From the NCBI GenBank assembly GCA_016714605.1, contig JADKDL010000001.1, forward strand, positions 248,001 through 312,000: a DNA stretch of 64,000 bases. The letters run 5' to 3'. The DNA is from Bacteroidales bacterium. Its GTDB lineage: Bacteria; Bacteroidota; Bacteroidia; Bacteroidales; UBA1715. Below, piece by piece: positions 44,624 to 58,000 of the stretch. The notes beneath the pieces are model-generated. The model had not been told where the DNA came from. It did not search any database and saw only the letters and a list, made by a program, of their open reading frames with translations. The translations under genes and the position numbers were made by a program. Each line of letters opens with the position of its first letter. Position 1 is the first letter of the stretch.

Positions 44624-47600
44624 AATTACTACTTGGGTAAAAGGAAAATATTCTAACCCTGCAAATATTGTTGATGGATATTATCTAAATGGAAATCCTT
44701 TATCTGGTGAACCGGGAAGTTTTGCTACTTGGGGTTCAAGTAAAAACGCTTGTTTCATGGGTGGGTTAAGTTTAGGTTCAATGGTAAGTTCTGCACATTC
44801 AAACTATCTTGACGCATGCTGGTCTGTTGGTTCTGCTAGAGATGATTTTGGTGCTTATTATACCCATACTACTCAGTTAATGTTCATGCTCGTACTTTCT
44901 GGTAACATGCCAAACTTTTGGGATATGAAACCGGTACCTGTTACTGCTGAAACTGATGCTAATGGTAAAATTGTTTATGTAGATTTTAGTAAAGCTTTGG
45001 CTGCAACTACTACTTCAACTGGTTGGACAGTGGAAACGTATGCTGATGAAACTGATTTGTCTGCAACTTCTGTATCTGTTTCTTCTGTATCAGTTAGTGC
45101 CGGAAGTACTAGAGTAGCGGTTACTTTATCTTCTGATATTGCTGAGCCTATTATTTATATATCTTATAATGGTACATCAATAAAATCTAATAGCGATAAT
45201 AAAGCTGCTGATGCTTTTTCAAAATTAGAAGTTACTAATAAAATTACAAGCATGGAGCCATTTCCGGTAAATAGATTTACCGACATTTTGGGTACCATGA
45301 TTAAAGTTCAGTGGAGTAAGGAAATAGCCTCTACATCACTTGATAAAACCGACTTTACTATAAAAGTAAATGGAACTACAGCTGTTATAAACAGTATAGA
45401 AATAGATGCTACAGACCCTACTGTTGTTAATTTATTAATTGGTGGTGGTGTTATTAAAGCTGCTACCGATGTTATTACGCTTACATTTGCCGGTGGTTCT
45501 ATAACAGGAACATCAAGTGCAAAAACTGCTAAACCTTTTACTAATGCCAGTGTTCAGAATTTTTATATGAACGTTGAATGTACAATAATTAGCGATTTTG
45601 ACGTAAATGCTAATTTAGGTTTAGTTGCTGCATGGGGTGGTGCTGTAGAGTGGACTACTACCGATAAAGATCCTCTTGATGCTACCGATAAAGTTGGTCA
45701 TTTCACTGGAAATGGAACTGAATGGGGTTGTGTTAGAGCTAAATATACTGATGCCACAGATTTTATGGCTGCAATGAATATTGCAGGTGTAAAATTGAAA
45801 GGTAGAATCTATGTGGTTTCAAATTCTCTTTCTGAAAATATTGAAATTCAATTGATGCATTCAACAAAATATGATTATGATGCTAATGGTAGATCTGCTT
45901 ACATTTCTGCTACAACTTTAGGAACCGGAAAATGGGTTGAATTCGAAGCTGCTATTCAAGCTCCTGCCGATCAATTATATGATGCTGTAATGATAAGAGG
46001 TAGCAAAGCTAGTCCAGGTTCCGATATAGAATTCTATATTGATGATTTAAGTCTTTGTCCTCCGCCTCCAACGGTTGATTTTGTAAGTGGAAAAGTGGTT
46101 TATGACGGTTCTATGATTGAAATTAAGTTTAGTACGGGTATGAAAGTTCCTGCTTCTAATGACTTAGTTACATTAATGAATGGTACTGATCTTTTGGAAG
46201 TAACAAAAATAGAAGCAAAACAAGGCGATGCTACAACCTTAGTATTTACCTTAGGTACTCCTGTTCTTAGTTCTTCAACTACCGTAACTGCTTCTGCCTC
46301 TGCGGCATTACAATCATTAGACAATAGATATAATGAAGCGTTTACAAATAAAAAATTAGCTAACTTATTTGGAATCACGGTTACAACCGGTTGGAGAGAT
46401 GATTTTGCATCTACTACCGACTTTGTAACTGCCAACGTTGGTGTAGCTGCCGATTTTGTTGGTGCTGAAGTAGCAACCGGAGATGGTTACTATTCTGTTA
46501 CAATGGATGGATCAGAGGGTTATAATGGAATAAGTATTATGACTTATACTAATCAATCTTTAGCTGCGAAAGAAGTAATGGATTTAACTGGTCGTGAAAT
46601 AGTGAAATTCCGCTATAGAGTAGTTGGTACTGTTCCTTCAAATCTTGAATTAAGAATTGATTTTAAAGATTTAGTGAATTGTTACCCTGCTAAACCTTCT
46701 TATGCAAGTGATGGTATGGCGTGGTTAAAACTAACTCCTTCTACTACATGGAAAGAAGAAACACTTGATTTAAAAGCAACACTTTTTAATCAATATTCAT
46801 TTGCTGATATTGTTGAAATTGATAGAACGAATATTTATCAAGTGCTAATGTATTTTATTTCAGCTCAAGCTACTGCAGCTCCTTGGGAACCTACAGTGTT
46901 TGACGGTAAGATAGAATTCGATTATATTTCTATTGGTTCTCCATTGTTCTTGTCGAAAGTAACTGCAGAAATAAATGAGAATGGTACGGTAAAAGCTACA
47001 AGTAGTGCCGATGGAAAAATATATTTGGTTCCTGAAGAAACTGCTCCTATGTTCTCTACTTTGCAAGATGCTGTTGCTAAAAAACTTGGTGTTGCAGTTG
47101 ATGCTACCGCTAATATTGAAGCTTCATTGATTGCTACCGGATTGAAAGCAGGATATTATTTTGCTTATGCTTATGATCCTGCTGCAGGTGCTCTTTCTTC
47201 TAGAGTTGGTGTTCAGATAAATGACGTTACTGCTCCCGTAATCACTCAGTTTAGTAAAGGTGATTTCTCTTCGGGTGCTGTAGTTTCGGTTACGGTAAAT
47301 GAAGATGCTACGGTGTATATTGTTCCTGCGGGCACATTACCGGGTTCTTATTTTACTGCAAGCGTGGGTACTGAAAATGTTGAGGCTGGTGTTCAAACTG
47401 CTATTACTTTGAAAGATGGTCTTACTATTGGTAGCAAATATGTATTTGTTGCACAAGACTGGGCTTCTCCTGAAAGAAATACTTCAATTGAAACAGCAAA
47501 CCCTTCTATCACTATTGTAGCTCCAACACTTACTTTTGAGCTTGATTATGTTGTAGATGCTAATGGTAATTTGCCAAAAGGTAATCCTATAAAAATTACT

Positions 47601-50600
47601 ACAAACATAGCTGCTACTGTTTATTTAGTACCTGCTACTGTTCCTGTTTCTACTGTTGCCGATCTTACAACAAATAATGTTGCTACCGGTTCTACAGTTT
47701 TAGCTGCTGGAGTTTATTCATTTTCAATGCCTACTACTGCGGTAGCTCAAGGTAATTATTATGTATATGCATCTCAAGGAACACAAATTGCCGGTCCTTC
47801 GGCTCTTGTAACAGTTATAAGCACCAATATTCCATTGGAAAGCTTAAAAGTTACTCCTTCTACAGTTAGTGTTCCGCTTAATAGTTCAAGTACTCCTTTG
47901 GTTGTATCTTATACTCCAAGCGATGCTACTGATAAAGCCCTTACTTTTACATATTCTGTAGCTGGTATTGCTGAGGCTGTAGTTTCTACACCTGGTAATA
48001 TTGTTGTTACTGGTAATCAAGTTGGTAATACTGTAATTACGGTTAATGGTGCCGATGGTATTTCTACAACTATTTCGGTTACGGTTACTTGTCCTACCGT
48101 TGCTCCTATAGCTACAGAAATTCCTAATGTAACAGGTTGTTCGGGAACTCCGGTGGCTAATTTGAAAGCTACTTACGCTTCTCCTACTGCAGTTACTCGT
48201 TGGTTTGCTGCTTCTACAGGTGGTACAGCAATTGATGAAACAAACGATTTTGCTCATGGTGTAACAACTGGTTTGAAAACACTCTATGCTGCAAAATATG
48301 ACGATGCTTGCGAAAGTGCAACAAGACTTGCGGTTACAGTTACTGTATCTGCGTCTTCTACTCCAGTTATAACCTATGCTGGTTCTTTCTGCGAAGGCGA
48401 CGATGCTACTGTTCTTACTGCAACTCCTAGTGGTGGTACTTGGTCTGGTTCGGCTGCAATAGCTGCAAATGGATTATTTACTCCTGCAAGTGCTGTAATT
48501 GGTGCTAATTCAGTAACCTATACAGTAGCGGGCGATTGTGGTGGTATTGCTAATAAAGATATCACCGTAAATGCTGCTCCTGCTATTTCTATAACTCCGG
48601 TAAGTCCTGTTTGTAGCAATAATGCAATTGTTACTTTAGCTGCTACACCGCCTAGTGGTGTGTGGACTGGTAAAGGTATTGTTGCTGGAACAAACACTTT
48701 CAATCCTGCTCTTGCAACTATTGGTGCTAACCAATTGACATATACAGTAAGTGAAAATAATTGCGAAGCTGCTGAATCTATTTCAGTTACTGTAAATGCA
48801 ACTCCAGAAGCGGTTATTGTTGGTTTACCTACATCTGTTTGTGTGAACTCAGATGCAATAAATCTTACAACGAAAGTAAGTGTAACCGGTGGTATTTTTG
48901 CCGATAATCTTGGTAATGTTTCTGCATCGCTGTTTACTCCTACTATAGTTGGTAGTTCTATAATCACTCATACTGTTGTAAAAGACGGATGTACCGGTGT
49001 AGATTCTAAAACAATTGTAGTTACAGAAGCTCCTTCTATAACTCCGGTTGCTGCTCTTTGTACAAGCGACGGTGCTATAACCCTAGTTGCTACTCCTACA
49101 GGAGGTAACTGGTCTGGCGATGGTGTTAGTGTTGATAAATTTTATCCATCTATTGCCGGTGCAGGAACAAAAACAATTACGTATACAAACGGTTGTTCAG
49201 CTACTACTACTATTGCAGTAGTTCACGCAGAGGCTCCAACAGTAAACGATCAGTCGGTTGCTGTTAATGGAACTCCATTAGCATTCCAAGCAACAGGTGC
49301 AAATGTTTCAGGTACTATACGTTGGTATAATGCTCAAAAACAATTGATTGCCGACGGCCCTAGTTATATTCCTGATGCTGTTGTTTATCCTACAAGTGTA
49401 GAGAATACCGTTTATACATTCTATGCTACGAATACAGAAAATAATTGCGAAAGTAATTTTGTATCGGCAACACTTTCAGTATCTTCATGCGGATTACCTG
49501 CTCCAACTGGTGTTTATAGTGTGACAGTGTGTGAAGGTGAAGCTATTGCTTCTCTTACCGCTACCGGAACTAATTTGCAATGGTACAATGAAAGTAATGT
49601 ATTCATTACTACTGGTGTTTCATTCGATCCTACTCAATATATTACCGAACCGGGAATTTATACGTTCAGAGTGAGTCAAAAAGACGCTTGCGAGAGTGTG
49701 AAAGCTTCTACTACCGTTACGGTAAATGCTGTACCTGAATTACCTGTAGGAACTGGAGCAGAAATTTGCTTTGGTGCAACTGCTAAGAAAATTTCTGCTG
49801 TTGGTACCGGTATTATTTGGGAAGACAAAGATGGTAATGAATTAAGTAATGGTTCTGAGTATATTCCTACTGTTACTGCTGTTGGAAACTATACCTATAA
49901 TGCTGTTGCTGTTTCTACGAAAGGTTGTAAATCTGATAAAGTTGCAGTTATTTACACTATACATGAAACTCCTGCAGAGCCTACAATTGCTCCAGTTACT
50001 GCTTGCGAAGGGTCAACAAGTGTGGCTCTTGAGGCAAGTGGAACTAACATAACTTGGTATAGTAGCAGCTCTACTTTTATTGTATTACAAGAAGGAGAAG
50101 CTAAACTCAATGTTTCAGACGCAGAAGTTGGTACAACCAGTTATTTTGCTACAGATTCATTAGGAATATGCGTTTCTGAAAGAGCAGAAGGAAAAGTTAC
50201 AATAAATGCTGCTCCGGATGTTACTCTTACTAAACCGATACCTACTAGTCTTTGTGTTGGTGATGCTGAAATTTCACTAGATGATTATTTCTCACCTGCT
50301 GGTGGAACTTATTCAGGTGATATTACTGCTGCAAGTGTAGATCCTTCTGTATTAGCCGTTGGTATATATTCAGTTACTTACACAGTAACGAGCATTGATA
50401 ATTGCTCTACAGCTCTTACTAAAGAGGTGAAAATTAGCGATTGTTCTACTAAAATCCAATCTATTGATATTAGCTCAACGCTTGAAGTACCGCTTAATGG
50501 TTACAATACGTTAAGCATACTTATCAACCCTCCTGCTGCAAAATTAAATGCAGTAAGCTTTGAAATAGGCGACGCTACTATTGTTTCTGTTGAAAATGGA

Positions 50601-52595
50601 ACAGTAAAAGGTCTGAAAGAAGGTTCTACAACAATAAAAGTTCTTGCTCAAGATGGTAGCAATGTATCTTCAAATACTTGTACTGTAACCGTTTCTAAAA
50701 TTAATATACCTGTAGAATCTATTACAATTACCACTACTGGTGTTATTGTAAGTGATAATAATGGTACACATGATGTTTCTCAATATGTGCAACTTAATCC
50801 TGACGGAGCTACGGTACAATCTATTGAGTACAGTTCTTCTGATAATAACGTTGTAATGGTTGATCCTACTACAGGAAAAATAACCGGAAAAACAGTAACT
50901 GTTGGAACAGAAGCAAAAGCTGATATTTTTGTAAAAGTAACTTCTACAGACGGTTCAATAAAAGAAGCAGTTATAAAAGTAACCGTTAAAAAGGAAAATA
51001 CTTCTACACCAGTAACTTCTATTTCTATCCCTGTAAGTTTATCGCTTGAAGAAGCTAGTACATTTAAACTTACTGCTGATGCAATAAAAATCCTTCCATT
51101 AAATCCTTCTAATAAAACCCTTACTTGGGCTAAAACTTCAGGATTTGGAGGTACTATTGATGCTGCAACAGGAGAGATAACTATAACTGGAACTGCAGGT
51201 GAAACGTTCAAAGTTCAAGCTTCTGCTACCGATGGTTCAGGTGTGGTTTCTAATGAAATGGTTATTACGGTAATAAAAGAAGAAATAGTTATTATTAGTG
51301 TTATTCCTACAATTAGTGTTGGTCAAATAGAAGTTGGTGGTGTAGCTACAATTACAATAAATACATCTCCGGCTAATACTACTCAAAACACCTTCTCTGT
51401 TACAGCTTCTTCTGTTACAACTGGTTCATCTGTAGATATTAAAGAAGTAAATGCAAATACATACACAGTAACTGGTGTAACCGGTGGCGATGTGTCTATA
51501 AAAGTTACTTCAAATTCTAATACTACTGTTTACAGTAATGTATCACTAAAAGTAATTGAAAAAGTAAGTAGCATTACAATAAGCAATGCAATAACAGAAG
51601 TGGCAATTAAACAGACACTTACACTGAAAACAGAAGTTGGTTCAAAAACTGCTACCAATCAACTACTTAACTGGACTTCTAGCAATGAAGCTATAGCAAC
51701 AGTTACTGGTGGTGTTGTAACCGGAGTTTCTGCGGGTACTGCTACTATTACTGCTACTGCTGCAGATGGTTCTGGTTTGAGTAAATCTATTGATATTACT
51801 GTAAAAGCTGTAGAAGTTGAATCTATAACTACTACTGCTACAAAAATTGAAGTACAACAAGGTAAATCTTCAAAAATTGTATTTACGGTAAATCCTTCTG
51901 CGGCAACTGATAAAGATGTAACATTTACTTCGTCTAATACAGACTTTGTAACGGTTGATGCTCTAGGAAACGTAACCGGAGTAAGTTATGATGCAGCTAC
52001 CGGAAAAGGTGTTGCTGAAATAACCATTACTTCTAAATCTAATCCTTCTATTTCAGCTAAAGTTACGGTAACCGTTATTCCGGTTCAGTTTGATAAATCG
52101 GCCCTTAAAGAACTCTTAAAACAAGCTTATGAAATCATGGCTAAGAGTGCTAAAGATCCTATCTATAAAGAATCGTTATTTGGTTCTGGCACAGCTGGCA
52201 CTGTTAAGTATGACGAGTTCTTAACAGTAGTTTCTGATGCAGAAGCTGTAGAGCAAGATTTACAATCTTCAGAACTTGAAATAGCCGATGCTACTAAAAC
52301 TTTATCTGATAAGATTAAATCTTTAGGTATAGAACCGGTTGTTGTTGGTGGCTTAGACGATAAGACACTTTCTCTATCTGTTTATCCTATTCCATTTACT
52401 ACTGATATCAACGTAGAAGCTAATTGTACTATTTATACAGTAAGTATATTTAATATTCTTACTTCTACAACTGAGATAATTAAAGTAAATCAGAGCAGTA
52501 TATTCTTAAATACAGATGAATATCGTTCAGGTGTGTATTTAATTTATGTTGAAACCGAATTTGGAAATGAAATAGTAAAAGCTACTAAAAAGTAG
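44614..52595 (+). CDS. GH8 giant protein, C-terminal part: CBM-like, Ig-like arrays, T9SS sorting domain
   Basis: In this frame the GH8 domain is completed (LADKITTWVKG ... FMGGLSLGSMVSSAHSNYLDACWSVGS). Next come a Ser/Val-rich and SwmB/Big_5-like stretch (about nt 45060-45560) and two jelly-roll carbohydrate-binding-like modules (about 45570-46060 and 46370-46940, each ending IxFYIDDLSL or IEFDYISIG). More Ig-like repeats follow, including one Big_2-like (about 47825-48090) and a run of Ig_7-like units with GGTWSG/GVWTGKG motifs (about 48100-50440). Six Big_2-like domains (about 50450-52080), an alpha-helical FIVAR-like segment (about 52085-52330) and a T9SS type A sorting domain (LSLSVYPIPFTTDINVEAN ... 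YRSGVYLIYVET) complete it. The whole protein of about 2,980 aa should be exported to the cell surface, with the Ig arrays as a stalk. The first in-frame ATG (44757) is internal. Confidence 0.85.
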
Positions 52596-52616
52596 TAACA
52601 TTTCAAATGTATATTA

Positions 52617-52650
52617 AAAAGGGGCTGATTTAATAATCAGTCCCTTTTTT
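52617..52650 (+). terminator. Hairpin terminator after the GH8 gene
   Basis: The stem AAAAGGGGCTGATT / AATCAGTCCCTTTT has one G-T wobble and a 4-nt loop (TAAT), followed by more T. It lies 22 bp after the stop codon. Confidence 0.85.
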
Positions 52651-52685
52651 TGTTTTTTATAATTTACTTCTATTTAAAAATATTG

Positions 52686-52693
52686 TATGTTTG
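52686..52693 (+). promoter_or_regulatory. Bacteroidota -7 element (TATGTTTG)
   Basis: This exact TAnnTTTG match lies 49 bp upstream of the rpoN ATG and just after the GH8 terminator. Confidence 0.45.
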
Positions 52694-52742
52694 TTTCTAT
52701 AATGTAAATTCTTTTTTTAATCTGTTAATAGTTAATCTGAAT

Positions 52743-54224
52743 ATGTTAAATCAGAAATTTCAATTAAAACTACAACAAAAATTATCGCCACAACAGATAC
52801 AGGTTATCAAATTGTTGGAGGTGCCTACTATGTTGCTTGAGCAAAGGATAAAAGCTGAGATTGAAGAAAATCCGGCACTGGAATTCGATGCCGATGGAAA
52901 TGATGATTACAATGAAAAAGATAATGACTTTGATAGTAATCAAGATTCTGACAATGATTCCGATTCAAAGGATATTTTTGAAAACGATGAATTCTCTTTA
53001 GATGACTACTTTAACGAAGATGAATATTCTAACTATAAATTCAAAGCAGATAACTCATCGCCCGATCAGGAATATAAGGAAGTTCCTTTTTCTGTGGGAA
53101 ATTCATTTCAAGAAAATCTGGAATATCAAATTGGATTGAGAAATATTAACGAAGAAGACTTGCTAATAGCCAAATATCTTATTGGTAATATAGATGATGA
53201 TGGTTATTTGAGAAGAGATTTGGAAAGTATTGTTGACGATATTGCATTTGCTCAAAATATTAATACTACGGTAAGTAAGTTGGAAGATGTGCTTATGCTT
53301 ATTCAACAACTGGATCCTCCGGGTATTGGAGCGAGAGATTTGCAAGAGTGTTTGTATTTGCAATTGCTTAAGAAACAAAATTCTATTCCTATCAAGGTTG
53401 CTCGAATGATAATGAAAGATTGTTATAATGAGTTTATTAAAAAGCATTATGACAAAATTTTATTGAAGCTTGATATTGAAGAAACAGACCTAAAAGATGC
53501 TATAAAAGAGATAGTTAAGCTGAATCCAAAGCCGGGCAACTCATCATCCGATCCGTTGGCTAAAGTTCAGAATCAAACCATAATGCCCGATTTTATTATT
53601 GATGAAGTAGACGGAGAGTTAGATTTGTCTCTTAATTCGCGCAATGTACCCGATTTAAAACTCAGCAGAGCTTATATTGAAATGCTTACCGACTATAAAG
53701 ATAAGAAGGCAAAAAGCAAAGATCAGAAAGAAGCTCTGCAATTTGTAAAGCAAAAGATTGATTCTGCTAAGTGGTTCATAGACGCAATTAAGCAAAGACA
53801 CCAGACACTTTTAGGCACTATGCACCATATTATGGAATTGCAGAAAGATTTTTTCATGTCGGGCGATGAAACTAAGATAAAACCAATGATACTAAAAGAT
53901 ATAGCCGATACTACCGGTCTTGATGTATCTACCATATCGAGGGTTGCAAATAGTAAGTATGTACAAACCCCATTTGGCATTTATTCTCTGAAATATTTCT
54001 TTTCAGAAGGTCTACAAACCGATAGTGGTGAGGAGGTTTCATCGAGAGAAATTCAAAAAATTCTGCAAGATTTAATTTCTGACGAAGATAAAAGACAACC
54101 CTACACCGATGATAGTCTTGCCGATTTATTGAAAGAAAAAGGCTATATTATAGCAAGAAGAACTATTGCAAAATATAGAGAAAAACTTGGCATTCCTGTT
54201 GGCCGTTTAAGAAAGGAATTATAA
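52743..54224 (+). CDS. rpoN: RNA polymerase sigma-54 factor
   Basis: The start is set at the ATG 52743 (MLNQKFQLKLQQKLSPQQIQ), giving 493 aa, because the open frame upstream is hydrophobic and unrelated. Region I (QQIQVIKLLEVPTMLLEQRIKAEIEENPALEF) is followed by an acidic region II, core-binding and HTH regions (LKDIADTTGLDVSTISRVANSKYVQTPFG) and the C-terminal RpoN box (ARRTIAKYREKLGIP). It directs RNA polymerase to -24/-12 promoters and needs an AAA+ activator; none is encoded in the window. It is followed after 2 bp by a membrane-protein gene. Confidence 0.95.
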   Translation: MLNQKFQLKLQQKLSPQQIQVIKLLEVPTMLLEQRIKAEIEENPALEFDADGNDDYNEKDNDFDSNQDSDNDSDSKDIFENDEFSLDDYFNEDEYSNYKFKADNSSPDQEYKEVPFSVGNSFQENLEYQIGLRNINEEDLLIAKYLIGNIDDDGYLRRDLESIVDDIAFAQNINTTVSKLEDVLMLIQQLDPPGIGARDLQECLYLQLLKKQNSIPIKVARMIMKDCYNEFIKKHYDKILLKLDIEETDLKDAIKEIVKLNPKPGNSSSDPLAKVQNQTIMPDFIIDEVDGELDLSLNSRNVPDLKLSRAYIEMLTDYKDKKAKSKDQKEALQFVKQKIDSAKWFIDAIKQRHQTLLGTMHHIMELQKDFFMSGDETKIKPMILKDIADTTGLDVSTISRVANSKYVQTPFGIYSLKYFFSEGLQTDSGEEVSSREIQKILQDLISDEDKRQPYTDDSLADLLKEKGYIIARRTIAKYREKLGIPVGRLRKEL

Positions 54225-54226
54225 AC

Positions 54227-54859
54227 ATGATTACTGAACAATCTACCAATTCTACTATTTCTCAGTATTTTGTAAAAATTGTAAATACGCTACTTACGTA
54301 TTTATCTGTTACAAGTCTTGGTATACTTATTATTTTCAATAGTGGAACAATTTATTCACTTTACGGAGTTCCGGTAAAGAATTATGTGTATTATATCATT
54401 ATAGGGTTCACCTTTCTTATACCGCTTATTGTATATTCAATTAAAATTTTTCTTACGAAATTATTACAATTCACATTAACAGAACGTTATGAGCTTATGT
54501 TTCCCTCAGCATTGCAAGCTATAGTTCTCTATTTTTGTTATTCCATTCTTAAACAACATGAGGTTCTAGTACTTATAAATAGTTTTCTATTATCGCAGTT
54601 ATTAGTAACTATTTTTTTACTTATTTTCGGTTTTTTCAGTGATACAAATATTCAAATATCATATTGGGGATCATTACTTTCATTGACTTTCATATTATTA
54701 AATTCAGGTTTTCCATACGGTTTTTATGTTTTTTTCATAGTTTTGTTATTAACCGGAGTTGTTGCTTCAACTATTTTATATTTGAATATTAATAATCAAA
54801 AATCAACCTATATCTGGTTTTTTATGGGCTTTTTTCTTACATTTTTACTGTGTAAGTGA
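54227..54859 (+). CDS. Polytopic membrane protein of unknown function
   Basis: This 210-aa protein has about six transmembrane segments (starting TYLSVTSLGILIIFNSGTIY; the last near STYIWFFMGFFLTFLLC) and short loops with few charges. It is translationally close to rpoN (2-bp gap), so it is probably co-transcribed. Similar short membrane proteins follow rpoN in other Bacteroidota, some annotated as PAP2-related, but no phosphatase motif (KxxxxxxRP, SGH) is visible here. Confidence 0.7.
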   Translation: MITEQSTNSTISQYFVKIVNTLLTYLSVTSLGILIIFNSGTIYSLYGVPVKNYVYYIIIGFTFLIPLIVYSIKIFLTKLLQFTLTERYELMFPSALQAIVLYFCYSILKQHEVLVLINSFLLSQLLVTIFLLIFGFFSDTNIQISYWGSLLSLTFILLNSGFPYGFYVFFIVLLLTGVVASTILYLNINNQKSTYIWFFMGFFLTFLLCK

Positions 54860-55038
54860 AACAAAAGCATGCAATATTAGTGTATAAGAAAAAAATCTAT
54901 TTTAATTAATTGATTTTGTCTCAATTATTCTATATCTTAGTCATAGAATATAAGAAAATTAGGGTTCAAAAATAAATAAGCGTATTTTTAAGGTTGTTGC
55001 TTTGAAAATATATAAAAAATCATTTAAATAGTAAGTAA

Positions 55039-58000
55039 ATGAAGCAACTATACTATGTTTTATTGTTGTTTTTAGTCGTATTGCCTGATAGCATTTTCAC
55101 GCAAGATGATAATGCTGTGAAAAGGCATTACAATTCGGCTGATAGGCTTTTGGCAATGTCTGATTTTGAAAAGGCAATACCGGTGCTTAAAGAGTTGCTT
55201 ACCTATGATGAATCAAATTCTAATTTTAATTTCAAAATGGGATTGTCTCTAGTAGAGTCTTACTCTCACGAATCTGCAATACCATATTTAGAAAAAGCTG
55301 TATTACAAGTAAGTACACAGTACATCTCTTCTTATAAACATAGAAACGCTCCGGTAGTTGCACTTGAATATCTAGCAAAAGAATATTTTTATGATATGAG
55401 TTATGTAGAAGCCTATAAAACATTTAATAGACTTCTAGACTATGCCGATTTTAGTTCTGAAAAAAGAAAAGAAATTCAAGATTATATTCAGAATTGCAAG
55501 TCGGCGTTAGAGCTGATGAGAAGTCCGGTAAAAGTAAAACATCTTGATTTTAGTGAAGCAGAAGTTGTTATTCCGGCTGCTGCTCATAGTCCATTTTTCT
55601 CGCCCGATGAATCAATTTATATCTATACTCACAACACAACAACAGCAGAAGAAGAAAAAGCTGGTATTTACAACGACGATATTTTTTACTCTAAACTCAC
55701 CTCAGAAGGCTGGTTACCAGCTAAACCTATCAGTACTAATATAAACACGCTTAAAAGCGAAGCATCTATTGGAATGCACCCTAATGGTAAGCAATTAATA
55801 ATTTTTAGAGATGATGAAAATGATGGAAATCTTTACTATAGCGATTTAATTGAAACGGACGTTTGGACAAGTCCTAAAAAATTTCCATCCCCTATAAACT
55901 CATCTTATTACGAGTCCCATGCTACGCTCTCTGATGATGGTAATTGTATCTATTTTACCAGTAACAGACCCGATGGCTTTGGTGGACTAGATATTTATGT
56001 TTCTAAGAAAGATGCAGAAGGGAATTGGGGCGATGCTATAAATTTAGGCCCGAGTATCAATTCAGAAAATCATGAAGAAAGTCCGCATTTGCAAGCAGGT
56101 AAAAATTTGCTGTATTTTAGTAGTGATAGGAGCGGAGGCATGGGCGGATTTGATATTTATTCATGCACCATTGTAAAAGATACTATTGTAAAGAATGTAA
56201 AAAATATTGGTTACCCAATAAATACACCAAAAAACGACTTGTTTTTCAAAACAACGCTCGACGGGCACACAGGTTATTTTTCAACACCTTGCAAAGAAGG
56301 AAAAGGCGAGTTAAAGCTGAATATTGTAAAGTTTCTTGATGTTAAATATGCAAATGTAAAAGTAAGAGGGGTTGTAATTAATTCAACCAATGATACTTTA
56401 CATGATTTGGATGTTTCTTTATTTGACATAGCAAAAAAAGATATTATAGATTCTACCAAAACAGATGAAGCTTGGGGCTATTACAATTTTAGTTTATTCC
56501 CCGAAAAATCATATTTCGTTTCGTTTACCTATAAAGATTATGTGTATTTTTCAAATCCATTCCAAATAGATAAATTTTTCACAAATTTCACGTTTAGTAA
56601 TATTATTGATTTAGATCCTATCTACTTAACAGATTCTACGTTAAGACAGAATATTGGCGAGTTTGAGATATTTAAAAGTAATAGTTCGGAAGATTCTTCT
56701 TTAATAGCTCTTTCATACTATTCTCAGATATTACAAGCAAAAACATCAAATATTAATGCTTTAAACACCAAAATAGGAACAATTAAAGATATTAATTATG
56801 TAGCTTATAAAACAGTAACAAAAAATGTTGTTAGTGAAATTACGCCTATTCCTGTTGAACCTATTGATACTGTAGTTGCCATAGAAACTGTTGAACCCGA
56901 AGTTGAGAAGGTTACTTACAAGCCTTCAGTTAGAGTTAGAACTTGGAGAGACATAGCAGATTCTTTGAAAATACTTGGAATTGAAAATATAGACCAAACA
57001 GAATATACATCGGCAATAGAAAATCTTGGTAATGCACTATATTTATATGAAAATCATGCTGATGCGCTAAATGCTGCTGTTTGTAATACCTACTTAGCAA
57101 AAGCATACTACCAAAGTGGCGATATCTATGCAGCTTTAGATTATTTTCAAAAAGCAATAGATTATTATAAAGCTACTAATAAAGAGAAAGAATTAGCCGA
57201 TTTGTATAGAGAGTTTGGCTTGTCGTACGATGCTTTATACAATAAATCCTTGTCGTTAGATTATCTGTACAAAGCCCTTGAATTAAAAAGAAAATTAAAA
57301 GACCGTATCGGAGAAAAGCAATTGTTGAACGATATTGCTAATGTTTATTTTAAGCATAGTGAATATAAAGAAGCAATACATTATTTTGAGATTTTAAGTT
57401 CGTTTGATAATAATGCTGATGAAAAGGCAGAATTGTTGAATAAAATTGGACTTTCACATCATAAGTTACAAGATTTTAAAGTTGCAATACAATATTTTGA
57501 CACCTCAATAGCTTTATCTGAAACATCAAAGAATGAGTTTTCTAAATCTATTTATTTGAATAATCAAGCTAATAGTTTCTTTAGTATAAAAGATTATAAC
57601 GAAGCTTTGAGCCTTTATTTAGAATCTACCGATATAAAAAGAAGAATTAACTATCAAGAAGGACTAGCTCTTACATTGCACAACATTGGAAATACCTATC
57701 AGAAGCTTGATAAGGATGCTTTGGCACAGAGCAATTTTGAAGAAAGTCAGGTAATTGCTACAAGTTTTCAGCTTACAGATATTATAGCTCAGAACCACCT
57801 TTCATTGTCAGAATTATTTGTAAAACAATTGGCTTACGACAAAGCTCTTTTTCATTTCTCGAAATATATAGATATAGTTAGTCCATATATTAATGTTGTT
57901 TCCAACAAACAATTAGCTCAGCATTCTGATAAGTATGTAGTACTCGATAGTGATTTGGATGTACTCAAAAGACAGTTGAAAAAACAAGAGTTTATTTTTC

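Noticed and set aside
47886..48257. Minus-strand frame rich in Ser, Arg and Asn inside the GH8 giant gene
   Set aside because: Produced by the repetitive Thr/Val/Gly codons of the opposite strand; low complexity and no start context. The other minus-strand frames in 46100-51860 are rejected for the same reason.
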